The notes beneath the pieces were generated by a model, which was not told the origin of the DNA, did not search any database, and saw nothing but the letters and a program-made list of their open reading frames with translations. A program made the translations under genes and the position numbers. 64,000 nt of DNA from positions 39,322,333-39,386,332 of the forward strand of contig OX419756.1 in assembly GCA_948567375.1 (NCBI GenBank), given 5' to 3'. This document shows, one piece after another, positions 24,900 through 33,842 of this stretch; the first letter of the stretch is position 1; every line of letters begins with the position of its first letter. This DNA comes from Lunularia cruciata. Lineage: Eukaryota > Streptophyta > Marchantiopsida > Lunulariales > Lunulariaceae.

Positions 24900-25640
24900 C
24901 GACTAATGATGAGGCTCAATAGCACCCAACCTCTTGATCTTGGGCCCCATAAGGGTCTACTATATACTTGGAGTAGATGACTATTTGGAGTTAGAGGGAC
25001 TTAATTGCCAGCTAGGGAGGCCATTTTGGCACTTCAAAGTTCAGGCTTACCTTATGTGTGAGTTGTGCTTCTATAGTGTATGATGTTGATAACAATCTAT
25101 GTTGTGTACCAATGTATATATGCATGACAATTTCATGCCATTTGTGGTATCAAAGCTAGATTGCTTGGACATTTGAGTCATAGTGTTGGTAGTCATAGGC
25201 ATTTTGGTAGTTACTCATGGACTACTTGTTGATGGTCCAATTTCATGACATGGTGGGCACACCATCAATTATACCATTTGCACTGTTGGATGTGCTATCA
25301 ATGGTGCTGTTAGGGCTGGAGACCTAGGTTAAGTAGAGGGGTAAACCTTTGAAGTGCAGCTCAAGAGAGCTCACTTCTCTAATGTTGAGCCTTTGAGGTC
25401 TAGGCTATAGTGGATAGAGGCTGGCAAGCATCACGGGAAGTCTCTTAGCTAGAGTGGGCATGGCTTGATTGTAATAAGTGCTTGATTGTTCAATGATCAA
25501 GTACTGATCCATTTGAGTGTGATTTGAGTTGAAGAAGAACTGATTATTGTGGCAATTTAGAGTTCATGTATGCCTCATGTGTAAGTTGCGCTTCTATAGT
25601 GTACATTGTTGACAACAATGTATAAACGCACAACACACAC
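24900..25640 (+). mobile_element. LTR end, primer-binding site and gag start of a truncated gypsy copy
   Basis: TGGTATCAAAGC at about 25146-25157 matches the tRNA-Met primer site used by many plant LTR elements, so an LTR ends just before it. A gag-like frame starts near 25250 (MVGTPS, FALLDVLSMVLLGLET) and is lost by about 25430. A segment at 25560-25640 repeats 25035-25120 with moderate divergence (shared TTCTATAGTGTA and TTGATAACAA-like blocks), which suggests a second LTR fragment. The arrangement follows directly on element Q and may be a tandem LTR-internal-LTR product. LTR borders were not resolved. Confidence 0.5.
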
Positions 25641-25908
25641 TTCTAGACATCATATATCTCATTGTTTGAGTACATGTGAACTCTCTTAGATAGGTTTAAA
25701 GATGATACATGCACTTCTATTACATTCTTGGAGGAAGGGTGGACTATAAGAGGTCTTAGAGCTTATAATGCAGACCCATATAAGATATTAGCAGGTCTCT
25801 CTAGGATCCTCTTTGCAAGAGGAGGAGTGGGCATGCATGTGGGTATATAGTCCCTTTTTGATACCTCATCATGAGTATAAGTGATAACAAAAGGATGCAC
25901 AAGCGTGT

Positions 25909-25966
25909 ACCAGAGTAGAGTAGAGTAGAGTAGAGTAGAGTAGAGTAGAGTAGAGTAGAGTAGAGA
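25909..25966. repeat. Pentanucleotide microsatellite (GTAGA)n
   Basis: About eleven uninterrupted head-to-tail copies of AGAGT/GTAGA. It is a simple-sequence tract in transposon-rich DNA and is likely length-polymorphic. Confidence 0.95.
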
Positions 25967-26398
25967 CTCACAACTACTCTACATGTAAATACATTTCTTG
26001 TAGTCATATCATTACTTGTGTTCATGTTGTGAAAGTTATGGTGATTCATAGGTGGATTTTTTATTTCTCACATTTTGTTCATATTCATTAAACATGTTAA
26101 TTCCCCAATGGATTACCAAATTTTGAGGTTTTTTTTCTACCTCTACTATGCATGCATAAGGTTTTTAATGTTAAAGTACATATCATATTGCATATTAATC
26201 ACTACTAAAATAGGGCATTTCATCCCATGCACACCATGCATACCAATGCACCTCATGATATGCATTCAACCAAAAAAAATTCACTTAAGGCTTTCTCCCA
26301 ACACATATGAGCCATATCTAATCATAACAAGCACCTAATCCCACCACCAACATCCCCTAGTGAATCTTGGCATAACCTATCGCATACTTGCACACAAG

Positions 26399-26889
26399 TG
26401 TAGCAATATGGAGTTAACCAACAAGTTATTCTAGACTAACCAAGTAGCAAGTAGGCCAAACTAGCCAAGAGTTATAAAAATATTCTAAAGCATGAAGTTA
26501 CTTAGTACCTTCCAAGTATTGAGTAATGTGCATATCAAGTGGTGATTTTTAGGAGGAAACTTCTTGGGAGCTTTCTGGTTAGTTTAGCTTGCACACCAAG
26601 TAGGTGGCTTCTAAAAGGAAGCTTCTTGGGAAGTTTCCCAATTGACTTAGCTTGCATGCCAAGTAGGTGGCTTCTAAAAGGAAGATTCTCAAGAAGCTTC
26701 TCAATTAGTTTGGTTTGCACTCCAAGAAATTGGCTTTTAGGAAGCTTCTTGCAAGAGCCTCGTATGTTCCCAATAAATAGCAAAACCCAAGCTCATGTTA
26801 GGCATTCAGAATTTCCTTCATTCAAGAGTCCTAATGTGATCTTTCACGATGATCTTCTATTCTCCTATTTCTCTCCTTGGTCTTTTACA
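26399..26889 (+). repeat. 5' LTR of the old chromovirus E0 (LTR A)
   Basis: Begins TGTAGCAATATGGAG and ends TCTTTTACA, followed at once by TGGTATCAAAGC (26891-26902), the tRNA-Met primer-binding site. It is clearly more diverged than the LTRs of E1 and E3: its heat-shock-type pentamer cluster is degraded and the TATA region is weak. The internal region right of it is the gag start of E0. Confidence 0.9.
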
Positions 26890-27637
26890 TTGGTATCAAA
26901 GCAAGAATGGGATGGATGGAATTTATAGATCTCCAAATCCATTTTTACCAAACCATTGGAATTTTTGTGTCCATGAACTACTAAAACATCATTTCATGCA
27001 CTTCATCATTTCACGCTTTGGGCATAATTTTCTAATGCAATCACCTTGTCTGATGACCCTTGGTACTTCCAATTGAAACTTATGGGGAATGGTGGACATG
27101 TTGCATCTACATGTTAACTTAAAAGAATTGAAGGTATTTTGATAGAGTAGTAGCCATGGTGGCAATATCTAAAGTTATCATTGCCATGTAGCAACAAACA
27201 GAGCACCTTACTTGATTGTTGGAAGAACAAGATTATCAACAACAAGAGGATGTAGAGAGAGCACCATTTCAAGAAGGAGAAGAGAAAATCTGATTTTTGA
27301 AGCCCAAGGTATTTGAAGGCAAGAACCTCCCAGGTCCATTGGAGAATTTTGTGTTTGATTGTGAATGATATTTTGAAACTTCAAATCTTCAAGATGGAGA
27401 ATTTTGTGTTTGATTATGAATGCTATTTTGAAGCTACAAATCTTCAAGATATATAGAGATAGATTCTCTTGGCTTCAAGCCAATTGGATGGAGTGGCAAA
27501 CTATGGTGGTGATCCAAAGTGAACAACCTAACTAATGGCAATTTGTTGTGCTAATCTAAACATATGAATAATTCAAGAGTGCAATAATTGGACATTTCCA
27601 AACTATAAATAAATGCCACACAAATTGTGGTAGATTG

Positions 27638-28049
27638 TATAACAATATGGAGTTTAGCGACGAAGTTAGTCGGGCTTACGAAGTAGAGAATAAGACAAAA
27701 TAGCCTAGAATATTCTAGAAGCTTCTTGGGAAGCTTCCCAACTAGTTAACTTGCGCCCTAAGCAAGTAGCTTCTAGAAAGAAGCTCCTAGAAGCTTCTAA
27801 CTAGCTTAGCTTGCACGCCAAGTAGGTGGCTTCTAAAAGGAAGCTTCTTGAGAAGCTTCTTGGTTAACTTGGCTTGCACTCCAAGAAAGCGGCTCAAGGA
27901 AGCTTCTTGAGAAGCTTCAAGGGTCTTGTATGCTATCTATAAATACCAAAGCCGAAGCTCATGCTAGGCATTTGGAGTTTTCCCTCATTCAAGTGTCCCA
28001 ATGTGAGTTTCCATTCTCCTATTTCTCTCCTCAGTTTCGGTCTTTTACA
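27638..28049 (+). repeat. 5' LTR of E1 (LTR B) with heat-shock-element array and TATA box
   Basis: At 27708-27725 four alternating heat-shock pentamers are perfect (GAA-ta-TTC-ta-GAA-gc-TTC). More GAAgcTTC dyads follow at 27899-27906 and 27911-27918, about 20 bp before TATAAATA (27938-27945). The LTR ends in TTTTACA, followed by the primer-binding site TGGTATGAGAGC (28051-28062). The pentamer spacing is that of a canonical heat-shock-factor site. That it drives stress-induced transcription is inference. Confidence 0.9.
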
Positions 28050-28320
28050 TTGGTATGAGAGCAAGAATGGGATGGATGGAATTTATGGACCACCAAATCC
28101 ACTTCCGCCAAACCATTGGGACTTTCATGTCTAGATATTACCAAAGCATCGTTTCACACAATTCATCACCTTGCGCTTTGGGCAGGATTTTCTACATATG
28201 ATCACCGTGTTAGAGGAACCCTTGATACTTCCAATTGTAACTTATAGAGAATAGTGGACGTGTTGTATCTATGTGTTAATCAACTAGATAAATTAAGGGT
28301 AGTGGAATAGAGTAGTAGCG

Positions 28321-29225
28321 ATGGCGGCAATATTGGATGTTATCCTTGCAATGCAACAACAAATCAAACATCTTACTCGATTGTTAGATGAACGAGACCA
28401 ACAACGACGAGAAAAAATAGACAGAGCACCAATTTGAGATGGAGAAGATTGCATTCAATTTTTGAAACCCAAGGTGTTTGAAGGAAAGAATCTTCCAAGC
28501 ACAATCGAGAATTTTGTGTTTGACTGTAAATGTTACTTTGAAGCCACCAATCTTCAAGACGAGCAAAAAAAAATTCTCTTGGTTTCTAGCCACTTGGATG
28601 GCATGGCAAAACTTTGGTGGCAATTTCGAGTAGAAAGAGCTGAACGACAAATTGTTACACCAATTTTGACATGGGCAGAATTCAAAGATGCAATACTTGG
28701 TCAATTTCAAACTATAAATGCCACCCAAGCCACACGAGATAAATTGGCAGAGTTGAGGCAGATTGGCTCAATGGAAGCTACATCACACAATTTCAGAATA
28801 TCATCATGCAAATTCCAAATATCCAAGAAGGTGAAGTTTTGGATTGATTTGTGCAAGGATTGAAGTCACAAACCAAATTAGAGGTGACCATGCGGGAGCC
28901 ACAAAACGTAGAAGAAGCCATGCAATTGGCTGAGTGTTTTGATTCCTTGGTTGCCACAGCTTGGTCTTGACCTTGACCTACACAAAGCCTACCAATACAC
29001 TATGCACGAGTGGAAGAACCGGTACCAATGGAGATTGATGCTATCCAACAAAGACCACTTGGCATAGTAGATAGAGAAAGATTACGACAAAATAGAGGTT
29101 GCTTTTATTGTTGCCAAGTTGGACATCGCATTGCTGAATGTCCACTTAGGAATGGGCAACCTCAACAAGTTGCCCAAATGGAGTTTGTGGAACAGAATGA
29201 TCAAGGAAACGAAGAATCCCAATAG
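28321..29225 (+). pseudogene. gag of chromovirus E1, broken
   Basis: Starts ATG at 28321 with a Gln/Arg-rich coiled N-terminus, is stopped by TGA at 28435-28437, and resumes in the same frame as a retrotransposon gag domain (28462-28860: FVFDCKCYFEATNL, HLDGMAKLWW). After a frame break it ends with a CCHC zinc knuckle in the frame 29010-29225 (CFYC, GH, C spacing 2-4-4). Gag would form the particle and bind element RNA. At least one nonsense codon and one frameshift break it. Confidence 0.88.
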
Positions 29226-29337
29226 GAGATTTTGAGCCGCCTATTGGGAGCTTGATAAGTTCTAACGGGATTGAAGGCTCCACCTATGCAAGTTTGCTTC
29301 ACTTGCAAGGTATGATATCTATCAGGGTTGTAGGATT

Positions 29338-29643
29338 TTGGTTGATTTTGGAAGTTCAGAGAATTGCATGTCTATGCAAGTAGCAAAGGAATTGGGTATT
29401 CCTATGAAGCCAGTGTTTGGAAGTAGTTTGATGATGGCGGATGGTAGAAAAGGTTCTGCATTCCACACCTCATATCCTATTACCTTCAAGATTGGGAAGG
29501 AGTATTTGGAGTGTATGAGGTTTGTAGTGGCACCTCTACACTATGATATCATTCTAGGTCTACCTTGGCTTGAATGTCATAAGGTTCAATTTGATTGGAC
29601 CCGACAACAAATTCAAGTACAACACCAAGGTAGAAATTTCTGA
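29338..29643 (+). pseudogene. Retropepsin-like protease of E1
   Basis: The protease core is readable: an active-site region VDFGSSEN, a flap region, and the closing motif DIILGLPWL. The active-site triplet expected in retropepsins is Asp-Ser/Thr-Gly; here it is Asp-Phe-Gly. The copies in E3 and E0 have Tyr or Phe at the same place. A stop separates it from gag and from RT. Confidence 0.85.
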
Positions 29644-29973
29644 TTAGGTTGTCTGGCACCTCTGAGTAAGACGCCTAAGAATAGTCAGTCCCAAGATGGG
29701 AAGTTTGTCGAGAAGGTAGCCATAGAGCAAATCAGGAAGGGAGATGAGTCCCAAGATGGGAAGTTTGCCAAGAAGGCAACCATGGAGCAAGCTTGGAAGA
29801 GAGATGAGTCCCTAGAAGGGAAGTTTGTTAATGAAGCGGCCATAGAGGAAGCTTTGGAGGAAGATAAGTCTGTATTTGCGGTGTAAGTCAAGCCGATTGC
29901 ACAAGAACAATCTGAGGAGGGCCAAAAGCCTCATCAAGCAATGGTTGATCGGATAATTTAGGAGTTTGCAGAT

Positions 29974-31564
29974 GTGTTTCCGGATGATCTGCCAAAGGGA
30001 TTACCCTCCGATCGAGGTATGCCCTTCAAGATCAAGTTATTGCCAGGGAGTACTCCAATGAGTAGACCAATCTATCGGCTCTCACCAAAGGAGTTGGAGG
30101 AGTTGCAAACAACACTTACAGAGTTGTTAAAGAAGGATTTCATACAATATAATACCTCTTCTTGGGGAACACCGGTACTATTTGTTCCAAAGAAGGATGG
30201 AGGACTTCATTTTTGTATTGATTACCGTGGACTCAATAAGCAAACTGTGAAGAATGCATATCCCTTGCCTCGGATCGATGACCTGCTTGATCAACTAAGT
30301 GGAACACGCTACTTTTCCAAGCTGGATCTTCATAGCGGCTATTGGCAAATTCCTATTGAAGGAGAGGACGTGCAAAAGACTGCCTTTTGCACAAGGTATG
30401 GACATTTCGAGTGGAGAGTTCTACCTTTCGGACTCACTAATGCCCCAATAGTCTTCATGGATCAAATGCATCAGGTGTTGGAGGGACTACTGGACCGGTC
30501 CATGGTGGTGTTCTTAGATGATATCTTAATCTATAGCAGGACAGAGGCAGAACACATGAATCATGTGCAAGAAGTCCTAACACATCTATGATAGTGGAAA
30601 TTTTACTACAAGAAGTCAAAGTGTGCTTTTTGGCAAAAGGAGGTTACCTTCTTGAGTCATAAGATCTCATTAAAGGGGATCAAGATGGAAGAAGAGAAGA
30701 TCAAGGCCATTACTGATTGGCCTACTCCAAAGGATGCTACAGAAGTATGAGCATTCAAGGGATTTGCCAATTTTTACCAACGGTTCATCCACTATTATGC
30801 TCACATGGCTGCACCATTGACTGACCACTTGGGAAAGAACTCAAGCTTCCAGTGGACCACCAAGCATGAAGAAGCATTCCAAAAGTTAAAGCATATGGTG
30901 TCTTCAAGACCCATTCTTCAACCATTTGATCCTCAACTACCTTGTGTGGTTGATTTTGATGCTTCTAACTTTGCAATTAGAGTTGTGTTGCAACAAGAAT
31001 TTCCAGATGGACTACATCCTATTGCCTTTGTGTCTTGCTGACTAAATACAGCTGAAAGAAATTACTCTGCTCAAGATCAGGAACAACTTGCAATGGTATA
31101 TGCCACCAAGGTATGGAGGCATTATCTCTTGGGGAAACAAGTGATCATGCAAACTGATCACAAGCCATTGTTGCAGACCTTACACTTGGAGCACATGAAG
31201 AGTAGGCATCATCGATGGGAAGAGCAACTCCAATTGTTTGACATCAAACTTGAGTACAAATTAGGTCGGTTCCATGTCATCCCTAATGCTCTATCACGAT
31301 GACCTGATTTGAAGGCTCTTCCTCTCATCACGGCGGCAATTACAATGGTGTCCATTGACCCTAAGGTCCATAATGAGTTTCAATCAGCTCTACAACAAGA
31401 TCCCTTCTTCCAAATGGTACACGGTCATTTGACAGCATGCCACAAGGAGTACAACACGTTCTCCTTCAAGGAAGGCCTTTTATTCCATGCAGACCAGATC
31501 TATGTTCTAGCCAAAGGTGATCTTTGACTTGTGCGCCTTCAAGAAGCCCATGATTTACCAATAG
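29974..31564 (+). pseudogene. Reverse transcriptase and RNase H of E1
   Basis: RT frame 29974-30591 carries all main boxes: FIDYRGL-like ([13 protein letters not shown]), [14 protein letters not shown] and the catalytic FLDDILIYS. After a stop and frame change, RT thumb and RNase H follow in 30640-31304 (DFDASN for the first RNase H Asp, then QTDHKPL). A linker (31309-31527) leads to the start of the integrase zinc-binding domain (HDLPIAGHMGM), where element E2 cuts in at 31584. Several single nonsense codons, for example TGA at 31039-31041, break the frame. Confidence 0.9.
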
Positions 31565-31584
31565 CTGGTCACATGGGAATGGAC

Positions 31585-32276
31585 TGTAACACCCATTTGT
31601 GCATGTGTGTGGTATTGTGATATTTAGCTTGGTATTACAAGTACTTAAGAGATATTATTTATATAGAGATAAAGGATGGTTCTATATTAGTCATGGTTAG
31701 CTAAAGTTAGTCATAGCTAAGATAGATGGGACCTTACTTTAGAGGAAGTAGAAAAGATGAGCACCACTATTTTGGATTTTAGTGTGTTGACTTGGTATTA
31801 TTCCTAGGTGTTTGGCTTTGGGGAAAGAGTTGAGAACTCTTGGGCCCGCAAGCCTTTTTGTTTTGGATTCTTCTTCAGTCCAAGGATAGCCCATGTGAAG
31901 GAATCCTTGCTTTAGTGGTTGGGTCAAGATAAGACCACATGCTTAGGGGAATATGCCCATGTGAATGGATATTCCTTTCTACTTTTTGACTTTACTTGAC
32001 TTTTAATCTAGTAACTTGAGTTACTACGATAATTAGTAACTTTGGTACGTAACTATTTCACAAGTATATAAACAAGGGGTGAGGAGGTACTCATCATCCT
32101 TTCATTTGCAACTATCTCTCTCTCATTGAGTTCTCTAGTGAGCAATGTCTTGAGTCTTGGAGTGTTAGCCTTGGAGGAGTATGATGGAGTTGGGGTTCCT
32201 TGCCTTCTTAGTCCATGGTGTGCTACCATAATAGCCATCAAAGGTTCATCCTGAGTGAGAGACAGGCCGGCTCACA
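31585..32276 (+). repeat. 5' LTR of E2
   Basis: 692 bp, TGTAACACCC to GCCGGCTCACA. A reverse-oriented copy of almost equal length is the solo LTR at 20453-21142. No obvious heat-shock pentamers of the kind seen in the chromovirus LTRs. Confidence 0.92.
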
Positions 32277-32280
32277 TTTT

Positions 32281-32298
32281 TGGTTCCGTTGCCGGGAC
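32281..32298 (+). promoter_or_regulatory. Primer-binding site of E2, tRNA-Asp type, degenerate
   Basis: TGGTTCCGTTGCCGGGAC lies 4 bp after the 5' LTR. It matches the complement of a tRNA-Asp 3' end (TGGCGCCGTTGCCGG) except at two positions. This primer is usual for Athila/Tat-group elements and differs from the tRNA-Met site of the chromoviruses here. Confidence 0.75.
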
Positions 32299-33136
32299 CT
32301 CTCTAGAAGGCAAGATAATGTTCCGCGTCCAATTCTACATTAGGCAGAAGGAGGCTATGAGAGCACACTTGGAGAGAACATTAGGAGAGGAGAGGGCTGA
32401 ACTTATGTTAGAGAACCAAGATCTTTTTGTATACCCTGTAGTTCATTATGATGTCTTTGAGGTGATTTTGTACATCTTGTACACATGAGAGGAATTGGAG
32501 AGATTGTGTGAGGTGGATTGCAGATTTTGGAGATTAAGGTGATTTTAGGCAAAATCTCAAGTTTGAGATCTGGACTTGAAATTTCTACACATGATAGCTT
32601 GGGTTATCTTTCAGTTAGCACACTTTAAATTATTGAGAGAGCTTCTATGCGCATTGGGCTAGAATTTTTGAAAGTTGATAGGGTAAAGTGTTCCCGCAAC
32701 TGCATGCTCTCTGGAAAATTGTATAGAGTCTGCAATTTCTTCAATTTTTAGTGAATTGTCCTGAAAATTTCCAAGAAAATTCAGTGCATTGTATCCTACC
32801 TACTGCCACAAAAATTAGAGAGAGATTGTTCTTGCGCAAAGAGTGATGAGTTTTTGAAGTGAGGGGGGTGGTTTTCAGACCAAATCTGAAATATGGGTGC
32901 TGAATAGAAAGGTGTCTAGGCCAAATGGCTAGATGAAAAGATCTGAAATTTTGCAGGGAGGGACAACTTGGAGTTGTGATCAAGTGTGAAAAATTTCAGA
33001 GGACTGTGAAATATTGGTTGGGAGATTTGAGTGACATTGTTAGGAAGGGTCAATTCTGCAGAGTGGAGATCTCATGCATGAGAAGTTTGAGATCAACAAA
33101 AAGCATGTTTGAGTGTTTAGATTCATCTTGGGGAAC
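32299..33136 (+). other. Long leader of E2 between primer site and first ORF
   Basis: About 840 bp without a gene. One short open frame (32255-32488) runs over the LTR end and has no motif. The stretch lies between the primer-binding site and the extra ORF and is a long untranslated leader for a plant gypsy element. Confidence 0.6.
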
Positions 33137-33610
33137 ATGGAGGGTCATCAAGAGTGGAAATTGAGATTATGCAAGGTTCTCCAAGGGTTTGAGGTGATTG
33201 TAGGGGTGGATTTGAGGAAAAGAGAGTTTACAATAGAATTTGAAGAGAGTGTTGAGAGGATCCAAAAACCTACACCACTTGGAGGAAAGAGTGAGTCTAA
33301 GTGCTTTCTATGTGGAGAGAAGGGACATAAGGCAAGTTCATGTCCATTGACCTTTGAGAGCAAGAGATTGAGGGAAAGGAGAGGCTTACTTGACTTGGGT
33401 TTGCATGTTGGACCTTCTTCACCAAGATTGGGAGGGAGAAGATCTAAGACCAAGGAGTTGTGTGAGGTTTGTGGAGTTGAAGGACTTCCAAAAGGACATG
33501 AGTGTAGTGGAGGAAAAGCCCTTTTGGAAACTTTGGTGAAGGATCTTGGAGAGAGTCTTAGTACAGCTACAGAAATAGTACCACCTTCATCAGCTAGTTC
33601 TCAAGATTAG
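33137..33610 (+). CDS. Extra ORF of E2 with two Cys/His-rich zinc-knuckle-like motifs
   Basis: An intact frame of about 158 residues from the ATG at 33137; a frame open from 33113 is the alternative start. It lies upstream of gag-pol in the same element. The middle holds a CCHC knuckle (CFLCGEKGHKASSC, spacing 2-4-4) and a second Cys/His cluster follows (CEVCGVEGLPKGHEC). The N-terminus ends a mixed beta-type segment (GFEVIVGVDLRKREFTIEFE) and the C-terminus is Ser-rich. Standard gypsy elements have no such ORF before gag, and gag-pol of E2 carries its own knuckle. A nucleic-acid-binding accessory protein is the likely role. It could also be a captured or duplicated gag fragment. Confidence 0.7.
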   Translation: MEGHQEWKLRLCKVLQGFEVIVGVDLRKREFTIEFEESVERIQKPTPLGGKSESKCFLCGEKGHKASSCPLTFESKRLRERRGLLDLGLHVGPSSPRLGGRRSKTKELCEVCGVEGLPKGHECSGGKALLETLVKDLGESLSTATEIVPPSSASSQD

Positions 33611-33842
33611 TGATGGAGATAATCTTTCAACTTATGGATAAACTATCCATGAGAGTTAGATTAATATGCACTCTAGGATTTGATGTTGCTATAGAAATCT
33701 TGGAGCAACCTGAACCTTTTGTGTTCCCTAGAGTGGATTATTCTCAGATGGTGTTAGTCATGTATATACTCTATTAGTAATAGAGTGAGAGAAAAGAAAA
33801 GAAAAAAAAATTGAGAGAAAAGAAAGATAGTGAGGGGTTAAG

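Noticed and set aside
25909..25966. Possible CRISPR-like or satellite array
   Set aside because: Five-base unit without spacers; a plain microsatellite in plant nuclear DNA.
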